Assembly (NCBI GenBank): GCA_019912965.1
Contig: JAIOHM010000156.1
Coordinates: forward strand, 1-64,000
Reading direction: 5' to 3'
Source: Anaerolineae bacterium
Lineage (GTDB): Bacteria; Chloroflexota; Anaerolineae; Aggregatilineales; Phototrophicaceae
DNA: 64,000 nt
Part shown: piece after piece, positions 17,769 to 25,357 of the stretch
How the letters are laid out: each line of letters begins with the position of its first letter
How positions within the stretch are numbered: position 1 is the first letter of the stretch
Notes under the pieces: generated by a model
The model's input: the letters and a program-made list of their open reading frames with translations, nothing else
The model's database searches: none
Told to the model about the DNA's origin: nothing
Translations under genes and position numbers: made by a program

Positions 17769-17789
17769 GCGTGGAGGCCTGCTCCACGC
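17769..17789 (-). promoter_or_regulatory. GC-rich hairpin in the pheA leader
   Basis: GCGTGGAG and CTCCACGC form a perfect 8-bp stem with a 5-base loop. It lies 33 bases upstream of the pheA start. On the pheA strand it is followed by TTTGTATT, a weak U-run, so it could act as an attenuator or an mRNA stabiliser. I see no leader peptide rich in Phe codons and no complete T-box. Confidence 0.4.
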
Positions 17790-17854
17790 GGAACACGATA
17801 GTAACATATGCTGTTCGCATCGTCAATTCGTCGAAAGCATTACATTGCCCTTTG

Positions 17855-17891
17855 TGTCACATTTGACATGCCATGTTCATGATGATAGACT
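17855..17891 (+). promoter_or_regulatory. Promoter with overlapping dyad upstream of the SufR-like gene
   Basis: TTGACA (17863-17868) and TAGACT (17886-17891) are 17 bases apart. A perfect inverted repeat, TGTCA-CATT-TGACA (17855-17868), covers the -35 box, the position expected for a self-repressing operator. The link to the adjacent regulator is inference. Confidence 0.5.
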
Positions 17892-17934
17892 TTTTATGAT
17901 GTAGGTAAGCAATATTAAGCTGAGATATTGGCTA

Positions 17935-18573
17935 ATGCAGCAAACCCGACGGTACATCCTTGATATATTAAAAGAACAAGGAGAAGCAACAGTAGACGAT
18001 TTGGTAGAAAATCTCCGCCAGCGTCGCGGCGATACAATTACTGCTGTTACAGTGCGACATCACCTAAATGAGTTATTGAAAGATAGCTTAATCACAAATG
18101 CTCAATCGCGTCATCGCACTGCCCCTGGCCGTCCTAAGCATATCTATGTGCTGACTGAGCAATCCAAAGAATGCTTCCCCAACAACTATCAACCACTGGC
18201 TACTGGGCTGCTGGCGCAAATTTGTACACAACTCCCGCCTAAAGAAGTGAATGTTATTCTTGAGGGGGTTGCAAATCATATGGCTTCTCAAGCCAATGTT
18301 CCTGATATTCCTCTTGTAAATCGGATGGATATCGTTGTGAATTATCTGAACGAGCATGGCTATAATGCGCGATGGGAGAAAGACACAGAAGGATACATTC
18401 TCAGAACAAGCAACTGCCCATATCACTTCATTGCACAGACAAATCACGCACTTTGCGAGATGGACATGCGTTTGGTTGCAGCTCTATTAGGTGTTGTCCC
18501 TCGCTTAATGTCTCGTATGTCAACTGGTGACGCTAGTTGTGCCTATATGATTCCATTACAAGCGAATAATTGA
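17935..18573 (+). CDS. SufR-like transcriptional regulator with Cys-ligand C-terminus
   Basis: A 212-residue DNA-binding protein. Residues 1-75 form a winged helix (RRYILDILKEQGEATVDDL, then TAVTVRHHLNELLKD and the wing GRPKHIYVL). The C-terminal part has three conserved cysteines in the layout NCPYHF, then HALCEMD, then DASCAYMI. This pattern is known from SufR-type repressors, where it binds an Fe-S cluster that senses iron or redox state. An Fe-S carrier gene follows 95 bases downstream on the same strand, which supports this reading. A dyad overlaps its own promoter. No sufBCDS genes are in the window. Confidence 0.78.
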   Translation: MQQTRRYILDILKEQGEATVDDLVENLRQRRGDTITAVTVRHHLNELLKDSLITNAQSRHRTAPGRPKHIYVLTEQSKECFPNNYQPLATGLLAQICTQLPPKEVNVILEGVANHMASQANVPDIPLVNRMDIVVNYLNEHGYNARWEKDTEGYILRTSNCPYHFIAQTNHALCEMDMRLVAALLGVVPRLMSRMSTGDASCAYMIPLQANN

Positions 18574-18597
18574 TTTTTATGATGAGTGTCTTTTTAA

Positions 18598-18626
18598 TTG
18601 ACGCTTGTGCTCCATCATGTTACACT
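18598..18626 (+). promoter_or_regulatory. Predicted promoter of the Fe-S carrier gene
   Basis: TTGACG (18598-18603) and TACACT (18621-18626) are 17 bases apart, 43 bases before the start codon. This gives the carrier gene its own promoter separate from the regulator. An 11-base word, TTTTTATGATG, occurs both here (18574-18584) and in the regulator's promoter region (17891-17901). Confidence 0.5.
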
Positions 18627-18668
18627 AAGTTAATGACTCTGTTAAAGTGACTACAGGAGAAAAGGCCT

Positions 18669-19100
18669 ATGTCTATCATCGAACAGGACAACATCCAGAC
18701 CACCGTGATCGATACATCCCCTACACTTACCGTAACACCTTCGGCTGTAATGGTGATTCGCAATTTGCTTGAACAACGTAATATACCCAATCATTCTCTG
18801 CGCGTATTTGTATCGGGTGGCGGTTGTTCTGGACTTCAATATGGCATGGCCTTTGAGGAATCCCCGCGAGAATTTGATCAGGTAGTTCGGGTAGATGGTG
18901 TTAGCCTGATCGTTGACCAAACAAGTTTGATGTATCTTCAGGGTGCAACCATCGATTACATCGATAGTCTGATGGGTGGTGGTTTCCGCATCGATAATCC
19001 TAACGCGGTTTCAAGCTGCGGTTGCGGGCACTCATTCCGTACTGCTCAGGGTGGCGAAGCAGAAAGTTCATCGGGTGGGTGCGGCAGTTGCAGCCACTGA
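18669..19100 (+). CDS. erpA: Iron-sulfur cluster carrier, ErpA/IscA (HesB) family
   Basis: A-type carrier proteins receive Fe-S clusters from the assembly scaffold and pass them to target enzymes. The three ligand cysteines are present: GGGCSGLQYGM (about residue 55) and the CGCGHSF pair (about 117-119). The start has AGGAGA ten bases upstream. The protein is 143 residues long, more than the usual 105-120. There is an N-terminal extension of about 20 residues and a Ser/Gly/Cys-rich tail ending GGCGSCSH that adds two further cysteines. The adjacent SufR-like regulator and the terminator just downstream suggest a compact Fe-S homeostasis unit. Confidence 0.93.
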   Translation: MSIIEQDNIQTTVIDTSPTLTVTPSAVMVIRNLLEQRNIPNHSLRVFVSGGGCSGLQYGMAFEESPREFDQVVRVDGVSLIVDQTSLMYLQGATIDYIDSLMGGGFRIDNPNAVSSCGCGHSFRTAQGGEAESSSGGCGSCSH

Positions 19101-19120
19101 TTCAGTTTGTTGTATAGTCT

Positions 19121-19152
19121 AAGTCCCGCTCAGAAAGCGGGACTTTTATTTT
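19121..19152 (+). terminator. Rho-independent terminator after the Fe-S carrier gene
   Basis: A perfect 10-bp stem (AAGTCCCGCT, 19121-19130; AGCGGGACTT, 19136-19145) with a CAGAA loop is followed by TTATTTT. Confidence 0.88.
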
Positions 19153-19967
19153 CAACGTCGAAAAGAACTGATGAATAAGCCGATAATTCCCAGACCTCCC
19201 AACAGTAAGATAGGTGTGATCGGTGGGATATTTGTTGAAAGGGTTATGTTGTCGAACTCGATAATATCTTCCGTTGTTTCAATTTGATTTCCAGAGACTT
19301 CCTGAGTTATTTCTGGGGGAGCAAGAGCCACAATATTGGGCGGGAAAGTATAGGTTGGCAGCACACCTGCTACACCAATATCTTCAGGGATTACGTCCGC
19401 TCCGCCTTGCCCCGGTGGAATTGGTAGCGGAATTTGCCCACTGGACGCTGTTGCTGTAAGAATACCCCCTGGCGTTTGGGTAATGGCTTCCCATGTGGCT
19501 GTTTCTGCCAGAATTATAGGATCAATCGTTGGGACAGCTCCCTCGTTTAAATCGGTGATAGTGGTTTCGTCGCCAATGATACGCACTAGCTCATCAAAGA
19601 CCCACCCTGTTCCGCTTGGTGACTGCTCATATTGAAACTGATACCAACGGAAGTAACGCCCAATCACCGGATAAACATCCCCGGCACGAATACTTCCTAG
19701 TCGTTCAGCTTCGGTATCCGGTTGCGCTCGAACATTTGCTTCTGTCAGTGCTTCCAAAAGAACTGCGCCACGTGGAGTAGGCGTGCGTGTTGCAGTTGCA
19801 GAAACCTCTATTGCCTGGGTAACAAATGGCAGTGGGCTGGGAATGTTGATGGGGATCGGTGTTGCACTAACAACAACCTGTTTAGGGTCTTCAGCTTGAA
19901 CCACCCTGAAAAGGACTATACTCACAACAATAACAAATACCCAGACCGTTTTTTGCCTTATCCTCAT
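19152..19967 (-). CDS. Membrane-anchored SH3 domain protein
   Basis: A 271-residue envelope protein. ATG 19967 is preferred over the upstream 20000 because GAGGAA precedes it and the hydrophobic segment VWVFVIVVSIVLFRVV then lies at the N-terminus. One SH3b domain covers about residues 80-140 (EANVRAQPDTEAERLG, then GWVFDELVRIIG). A low-complexity Pro/Thr/Ile-rich stretch follows, and a second hydrophobic helix ends the protein (ILLLGGLGIIGLFI) with FRR as a positive stop. Both termini may therefore sit in or near the membrane with the SH3 domain outside. It lies downstream of the LysM/M23 peptidase gene on the same strand. Confidence 0.78.
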   Translation of the reverse strand: MRIRQKTVWVFVIVVSIVLFRVVQAEDPKQVVVSATPIPINIPSPLPFVTQAIEVSATATRTPTPRGAVLLEALTEANVRAQPDTEAERLGSIRAGDVYPVIGRYFRWYQFQYEQSPSGTGWVFDELVRIIGDETTITDLNEGAVPTIDPIILAETATWEAITQTPGGILTATASSGQIPLPIPPGQGGADVIPEDIGVAGVLPTYTFPPNIVALAPPEITQEVSGNQIETTEDIIEFDNITLSTNIPPITPILLLGGLGIIGLFISSFRR

Positions 19968-20021
19968 GCTTTCCTCAAAATTAGACGGACATATGCACAA
20001 ACAGACGGATTATATCATGGG

Positions 20022-21578
20022 TTACCACGAGACTCGGTTATCGGGCGCAAGTCTGCCCTGTTCTGCATTACGTCGTTCATTACCCTTGATCATATAACCT
20101 TGATATTCTTGGTTAATTAGCCCATACATCGTCCAACCACTCATTAGGAATGGTGGCAGATTGTTGGGTGAACAGCCATCACATGTGACTGGTATCCATT
20201 CACCATTATAACGACGGGCAATGTGTATATGCGTTCCATTGGAAAAGCCGCCCTCACAGGAAGGTTTTCCAATTTGATCTCCAACTTGGACGATTCTACC
20301 TGTAGCTATACGTCCTTCAGACGCCAAATGAAGATAAAGCACAGACCAACCAGTTGATTCATCGCCATCCCCATCTAGGTCAAGAATCACAGTGCCATTC
20401 TCGCTTCGAGTGATAACACCTGAAGCTACCGCTGTTGCCCAGAATTCCGATATATAACACGATGGACTGCCATCTGGTCGATCATCTGGGGGAGCAAAAT
20501 CCACTGCTGACCATGCACTTCCGCTTCCCCACCCACCATGTGCACCACCTGTAAAAAACCATGTTTCACCGGACGAAAAAGGTAATGTTAAAGCGGGTTG
20601 TGTCAATGGATTCGGTAGCAGAGGCTCAATCGCACCCAAAAAGGGATCGCCAAAATAGGATGTGTATATCTGATAAAACCCCTCCATCGCAACTTGCTGT
20701 AGCCATGTAAGATAGTTATTGTTAAGCGCAAGAAAGTATTGAAGTCCAACAGTCGCCGCATTCAAGTCTGATGCAAATGACAGACGAGTACCATCATCAA
20801 ATTCCAGTGTTTTCAACCCCTGATGCTTCCAACCATAATAGCCTCGATTGAGTTGGTTGGCTGTCCAGGAAAGCTGTTTATACAAACCTGACCGATCAAA
20901 TCCATCTGGAGATGAGACACCTTGTATAGGGTATAGTTGCCTTGTTTCATCAATTTCGTTTTGGCTCAACCATTTGGAACGATATTCCAGCAATGCCAAA
21001 AGTAACCGGGCATCCACACTAAACTCAAGGGAAACACGGCTCACAACCTCAACAGCACCTACTTGAACTTCATCTACAATGTCTGTTGCTGTTCGAATAA
21101 ATCCAGGTTGTTGATTGATAAAAGTTGCAATGTCAAACTCACGACTACCTGGCCCACGAACAAGACGACTATCGGGGATAATTTTGAATGAATTGGTTTG
21201 TTCGCTTGGTGCCATAGGTAAATTGATAATCTGCCCCACCGATAAAATATTAGGGTCAGCAAGATTATTGACTGAAAGAAGTGTTTCGATGCTCACTCCG
21301 TGTAAGGCAGCAATGGCCGAAAGTGTATCTCCCGGTTGAACCTCGTATTGTTCTGGAATCGACAGTACATCTGGTTGAGATGTTGCACCTGTAGAGACAT
21401 GTGTGAGCGTTAATTGCGGATCCATCGGAATTACAGCCTGATTTTGCACTTGAGGAGTGGTAGTAGAAGTCTCCGGCGGCGGTGTGGATGTAATTACAAT
21501 AATTTGTGGTTGTGTTCGTACACAGGCACTGAAACACCCACAAATAGCAATTACTAAAATATGGAATGATTTTCTCAT
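20022..21578 (-). CDS. LysM-containing M23-type peptidase lipoprotein
   Basis: A 518-residue lipoprotein. A signal peptide ends in the lipobox FSAC (Cys at about 19). A Thr/Pro linker leads to a LysM domain (YEVQPGDTLSAIAALHGVS to GQIINLP, about residues 78-121). The middle 200 residues are unassigned, helical and conserved-looking. The C-terminal third has an M23/LytM layout: His in GGAHGGWGSG, Asp in SAVDFAPP, then LYLHLA and THIHIA. M23 enzymes cleave peptidoglycan cross-bridges. The His-to-Asp spacing is longer than usual, so zinc binding should be confirmed. The start lies eight bases downstream of the beta-propeller gene. Confidence 0.82.
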   Translation of the reverse strand: MRKSFHILVIAICGCFSACVRTQPQIIVITSTPPPETSTTTPQVQNQAVIPMDPQLTLTHVSTGATSQPDVLSIPEQYEVQPGDTLSAIAALHGVSIETLLSVNNLADPNILSVGQIINLPMAPSEQTNSFKIIPDSRLVRGPGSREFDIATFINQQPGFIRTATDIVDEVQVGAVEVVSRVSLEFSVDARLLLALLEYRSKWLSQNEIDETRQLYPIQGVSSPDGFDRSGLYKQLSWTANQLNRGYYGWKHQGLKTLEFDDGTRLSFASDLNAATVGLQYFLALNNNYLTWLQQVAMEGFYQIYTSYFGDPFLGAIEPLLPNPLTQPALTLPFSSGETWFFTGGAHGGWGSGSAWSAVDFAPPDDRPDGSPSCYISEFWATAVASGVITRSENGTVILDLDGDGDESTGWSVLYLHLASEGRIATGRIVQVGDQIGKPSCEGGFSNGTHIHIARRYNGEWIPVTCDGCSPNNLPPFLMSGWTMYGLINQEYQGYMIKGNERRNAEQGRLAPDNRVSW

Positions 21579-21586
21579 GGGTAGTG

Positions 21587-22849
21587 TTATAAATTAAAAT
21601 TCCATATCCCAATAACGCCTTGGGCAATCGAAAATGGCACAGTATCAGGCTGTGTTGTATCCAATACGCTGACAATTGGCCCTTGTTCTCCGGCAATTTC
21701 ACTATAGATCAAGAAACGGCTGTCTGGCGACCAGACATGGTGACTTTGGGCAAACTGGTCAAAAAAACTAAGTAAGTAGATCATCTCATTTGTCGGTTGG
21801 AACGCACCATATGAATGAACACTATCAGTTTTAATATCTAAAATCGACCATGCGATTCTGGTTATATTCTGTACTGCTGCATCTGTTTTCGCATTTGCTC
21901 CTGCAATTAAAGACCCTGGCGCCGTTGCGGATGTGATATAAGCTATATGGTTGCTGTCCGGCGACCAGAAAAAGGCATATACACCATTCACAGGTGCACG
22001 GGAAATTGTTTCCCCAGTGTAAGTGTCGATTACGAATATTGGGCCATTGGCGTCCATGTACGCCGCATAATCCCCATTTGGTGACCACGAAAAAGAAATC
22101 GGCCCGGCAAGTTGTTCGGCGAGCCGTTGAGCCTCTCCATTTGCGATAATCACCAAATCCGTTGATCGGCTGTCTGTCGCTAGTGAACCGATTAGCCACC
22201 GGTCATCTATAGGCGACCACGCTGGAGACTGAAACCGGCCTGGTTTGAAAGGTAAAATGTCAATAACCTCTGGGGTATCAGTTCTGAACACATCTACCCG
22301 TTCGTCATTACGCTGCCAGAGCATTCGTAGACCATCGGGACTCCAACTGTAATAAAACGGAGCACCAAGACCCGCCAGCATCTGTTCAGAATGGTGTTGG
22401 GTGTTACGTATAAGGCGAACTGAAAACAATTGGTCACGTGGATTACTGAGGAGGACAGCCAAATTGCGGCAGTTGCTCTCATCCACACAGTTCTGTGGTG
22501 ACCAATAAGCATATGTAAAGATTTCACCCGTGACAGTGTAAGCCAGATTGCCGGGTTGGTGTCCATCTGAGGAAATATATACATTGGTTTCAATCTGATT
22601 ATTCATCAATCCTGTTTGAAAGTATGCAAGCCTTCCATCTGTTGACCATGTAGGCCACACATATTGTTTTTCTAGGTTTGCATCATCAGTCAAAACTGTT
22701 GTATCGGTTCGTTGGCTGTCAATTGAATAAACATTGCCATCAATCCCAATGTAAGCGATGCTACCCGGCAAATCAAGAATAGCTGTAGGCTGAGCCGCAA
22801 CTTGAGCTGTGAAGAGTAAAAAGGATAAACATAGACATATTCTTCTCAT
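21587..22849 (-). CDS. Exported TolB/WD40-like beta-propeller protein
   Basis: A 420-residue exported protein. Its signal peptide (CLCLSFLLFTAQVAA) is followed by repeated blades of the PD40 type. The recurring phrase W-S-x-D/N-G with a following strand is seen at WPTWSTDGRLAYF, YYSWSPDGLRMLW, SFSWSPNGDYAAY, FFWSPDSNHIAYI and HHVWSPDSRFLIY, giving six or so blades. Such propellers bind peptides or partner proteins. GGAG nine bases upstream supports the start. It leads a three-gene envelope transcript with the LysM/M23 peptidase (8-base gap) and the SH3 protein. Confidence 0.82.
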   Translation of the reverse strand: MRRICLCLSFLLFTAQVAAQPTAILDLPGSIAYIGIDGNVYSIDSQRTDTTVLTDDANLEKQYVWPTWSTDGRLAYFQTGLMNNQIETNVYISSDGHQPGNLAYTVTGEIFTYAYWSPQNCVDESNCRNLAVLLSNPRDQLFSVRLIRNTQHHSEQMLAGLGAPFYYSWSPDGLRMLWQRNDERVDVFRTDTPEVIDILPFKPGRFQSPAWSPIDDRWLIGSLATDSRSTDLVIIANGEAQRLAEQLAGPISFSWSPNGDYAAYMDANGPIFVIDTYTGETISRAPVNGVYAFFWSPDSNHIAYITSATAPGSLIAGANAKTDAAVQNITRIAWSILDIKTDSVHSYGAFQPTNEMIYLLSFFDQFAQSHHVWSPDSRFLIYSEIAGEQGPIVSVLDTTQPDTVPFSIAQGVIGIWNFNL

Positions 22850-22966
22850 CGGATACTTCTCCGGGTCTTTTGGGTTGTAAGCGCGGATAATTGTATACTA
22901 TTCTCGCGTCCGATGTGATAAACTCAACCAACAAATGATCGATTATTAATCAGGAGCTAAAACATA

Positions 22967-23296
22967 ATGCCCACAAGCCAAGAAATCGCCGAAATTTTCC
23001 CAACTATGGCATCTCGTTTTGTGCCCTCAAAGGCTGAAGGCCTTAATGCTGTAATCCAATTTAACCTCAGTGGTGATAATGGTGGTCTGTATTGGCTAAG
23101 CATTGCCGATGGTGTTTGCGTGTCTGGCCAAGGACAAGCAGAAAACCCCAAGATGACCCTCAAAGCCAACGCTGATGACTGGTATGCCGTCTCGGCAGGT
23201 CAGTTAAATGCGATGCAGGCATTTATGAGTGGCAAGATCAAGATTGAGGGCGACATGGGTATGGCGATGAAGCTCCAAACCCTATTCGCACAGTAA
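22967..23296 (+). CDS. SCP2 sterol-binding domain protein
   Basis: A small 109-residue single-domain SCP2 fold. The N-terminal helix EIAEIFPTMASRF leads into the strand VIQFNLSGDNGGLYWLSI. The family ends in the typical helix-loop-helix DDWYAVSAGQLNAMQAFMSGKIKIEGDM (read here in parts). SCP2 domains bind lipids, and in bacteria their ligands are mostly unknown. AGGAG ten bases upstream marks the start. It is monocistronic, with a terminator just downstream. Confidence 0.88.
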   Translation: MPTSQEIAEIFPTMASRFVPSKAEGLNAVIQFNLSGDNGGLYWLSIADGVCVSGQGQAENPKMTLKANADDWYAVSAGQLNAMQAFMSGKIKIEGDMGMAMKLQTLFAQ

Positions 23297-23317
23297 GCCC
23301 TCTCGTTTATCAAACAT

Positions 23318-23350
23318 CAAAGGCGTGAGAAAGATTCTCGCGCCTTTTCC
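23318..23350 (+). terminator. Terminator after the SCP2 gene
   Basis: AAAGGCGTGAGA (23319-23330) pairs with TCTCGCGCCTTT around a short loop, with one G-T pair, and is followed by TCCTTT. It overlaps the 3' end of the convergent transporter gene by position only. Confidence 0.7.
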
Positions 23351-23351
23351 T

Positions 23352-24290
23352 TTAGCGCTGAAGTAACAGAATAAGAAGTGACAGCGAAATAGGGCTAAAC
23401 AACGTTGAAGCTACAACGCTGCTAACGATCTGTTCCCGATTCAAATTAAACTCAGTTGCAAACACAGTTGTTGCGACAGCCACCGGCATACTGGCTTGCA
23501 TCACAAATGCTGCCAGCGAGGTGGCATTTAAATCTAAAACCAGCGCGATTCCAAGTGCGATCAGAGGGGATACAATCAATCGAAGCCCTACTGAGGTAGC
23601 TACCAACCGCAGATTTTTCAGGCTGCCAGCTTGTGCCAGTTGTATTCCTAGCAGAATAATCATTACTGGAATGGTCGCCTGCGCCATAAGATTGACACTA
23701 CGCTCAACTGGCAAAGGCAGCGTGATGTGCAAAATGTTCACAACAAATCCGGCAAATACAGCATAAACTACAGGGATTTTGAAAATGTGGCTTAGTGCTT
23801 GTCGCGCAGAATTTCTACCGCTTGATGCTACATACACACCAATTGTGAAATTGAGAATAGTAGCTGCAATGTAAATGATGACGGCACGTGCCAATACATC
23901 TGCACCAAATGCAAAATCGATAATCGGTAGCCCAAGATTGCCGTCATTTGGGCAGATGGCCGTTAGCATGATGCCAGTGCGTTCAACTTTGTCAGAAGTC
24001 TGTATGCGTGCTATCAGCGCCGCAACAAGGGTCATGATGCCGACAAAAGATGCCATTGTCAGGAAAAGAAGGCTGAATTCATTGAGACTGATTTGGCTGG
24101 TTGCTAACGCTCGAAACACGAGTGCGGGTGAAAAAACATTAAATAATACCCGCCCGAATTGTCGCGCATCAATTTCTAAATACCTGCCTACCAGCCACCC
24201 AATCCCCGCAACTAGAAAAATAGGCCCTATGTTATCAACAAAAACTTGAATGAGGTCTACAATCAAGGTACATATTATCCCGGGTAACAA
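23352..24290 (-). CDS. AEC-family (auxin efflux carrier-like) transporter
   Basis: About 312 residues with roughly ten hydrophobic segments in the two-halves AEC/BART pattern. Recognisable blocks are NIGPIFLVAGIGWLVGRY near the N-terminus, NDGNLGLPIIDFAFG (about residues 118-132, the discontinuous helix with conserved NxGxxGLP) and ASMPVAVATTVFA (about 272-284). Substrates in bacteria include malate and other organic anions, but none can be assigned here. No ATG fits the frame: TTG 24290 and TTG 24266 are the candidates. The first lies in the T-run of the preceding terminator, so 24266 is plausible. Confidence 0.85.
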   Translation of the reverse strand: MLPGIICTLIVDLIQVFVDNIGPIFLVAGIGWLVGRYLEIDARQFGRVLFNVFSPALVFRALATSQISLNEFSLLFLTMASFVGIMTLVAALIARIQTSDKVERTGIMLTAICPNDGNLGLPIIDFAFGADVLARAVIIYIAATILNFTIGVYVASSGRNSARQALSHIFKIPVVYAVFAGFVVNILHITLPLPVERSVNLMAQATIPVMIILLGIQLAQAGSLKNLRLVATSVGLRLIVSPLIALGIALVLDLNATSLAAFVMQASMPVAVATTVFATEFNLNREQIVSSVVASTLFSPISLSLLILLLQR

Positions 24291-24320
24291 AGAATCGCCC
24301 AGGGTTGCGGCTGGGCGATC
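24285..24320 (-). terminator. Terminator after the rseP-HEAT transcript
   Basis: ATCGCCCAG (24294-24302) pairs with CTGGGCGAT (24311-24319). On the minus strand the stem is followed by TCTTTGTT. It insulates the transporter gene from the upstream pair. Confidence 0.72.
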
Positions 24321-24343
24321 GCTATAGAAGCATTAGTTGGGAG

Positions 24344-25342
24344 TTAGTTTAGCAGATAACTGTCATCATCGATTTCAAGCCCATCAAATAGGGATGCATT
24401 GCCAATTGCATCTTCAACAATCTCTAAGAGATCATCATCATCTGCTTCTTCAGCATCCTCGGCCAAGGCGCTTAAAATGCGCATAGCCTCGCGTCCACCA
24501 ATTTCCCCCAATGACCAAATGGCGACCTCTTTAATCTCCCGCTCATCGTCAAGAGCTAATTCAGCAAGACTACGCACGGATTCTCCAATTTCTAACTCTC
24601 CCGCTGCACGGGCTGCTTCATAGCGAATTTCGGGATCGTTGTTTTTCATTTCCTTGAGAACCGTATCTCTCCACTGCTGGTCATATGATCGCCCCATTGC
24701 AAACACGGCGCTGATCTGCATAAGTCTTTCACCGCTGTGGTAAGCCTCTTCGATAGCCTCTGGGACAATATCATGGCTGGAATGTGATATGGCTTCGAGT
24801 GCACGGCGGCGAACAGCAACATCCTCATGTTGATCATTAATTAGACCGATGACGGCATCTTGTGCCTTCGCAGCATCCTGTTCGGGGATTTCTTCGTATT
24901 CACCAAGCAATATGAAACGCCCAAGCGCACTGGCTGCTGCCGCCCGAACCTCACTGCTCTCATCATATTGAGCCATATCAATCAGCAGAGACATTAGCCC
25001 AAGAGATTCGTCTTCCCATAACAGTTCAACTGCGGCTTTACGCACTTGAGCTTCACCGTCTTTTAGCCCAATTAAACCCAATTCTCGATAGTCAAACTCC
25101 ATATTGGCTTCACTTACCTCACCAAGCTGAACCAAAATCTGAGTCCGCAACTCTGACGACAATTTTGTCCATGCTGATTTGAACTGTTCAACCTCGTCAG
25201 ATTTCAATCCAGATAACCCATAATATACGGTTGAAGGCAGAATACTACCTTCCCATATATGCAGCGCTGCTAAAGTTGCTTCCAAAGTTGGTTTTTTGGT
25301 GTCAGGTTGCAATTCGTTTTGCGGATATTCCCGGTTTTCCAC
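24344..25342 (-). CDS. HEAT-repeat protein
   Basis: A 332-residue soluble protein. GTG 25342 has AAGGAG six bases upstream. After about 50 residues the protein is built from HEAT/PBS-lyase-like helical pairs, each with an Arg-x-x-Ala-(Ala/Val) pattern: DGEAQVRKAAVELL, SSEVRAAAASALGRF, EDVAVRRRALEAISH, DPEIRYEAARAAGEL and REIKEVAIWSLGEIGG. The C-terminus is very acidic (DAEEADDDDLLE). HEAT arrays serve as binding scaffolds, and no catalytic residues are visible. The gene begins 15 bases after rseP, so the two probably share a transcript, but a functional link to proteolysis is not established. Confidence 0.85.
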   Translation of the reverse strand: MENREYPQNELQPDTKKPTLEATLAALHIWEGSILPSTVYYGLSGLKSDEVEQFKSAWTKLSSELRTQILVQLGEVSEANMEFDYRELGLIGLKDGEAQVRKAAVELLWEDESLGLMSLLIDMAQYDESSEVRAAAASALGRFILLGEYEEIPEQDAAKAQDAVIGLINDQHEDVAVRRRALEAISHSSHDIVPEAIEEAYHSGERLMQISAVFAMGRSYDQQWRDTVLKEMKNNDPEIRYEAARAAGELEIGESVRSLAELALDDEREIKEVAIWSLGEIGGREAMRILSALAEDAEEADDDDLLEIVEDAIGNASLFDGLEIDDDSYLLN

Positions 25343-25357
25343 CCAGCACTCCTTACA

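Noticed and set aside
17737..17934. T-box-like sequence before pheA (minus strand GTTCCGCG next to a hairpin)
   Set aside because: The conserved T-box core, a stem I with a Phe specifier and a strong terminator tail are all missing, so only a hairpin is annotated.
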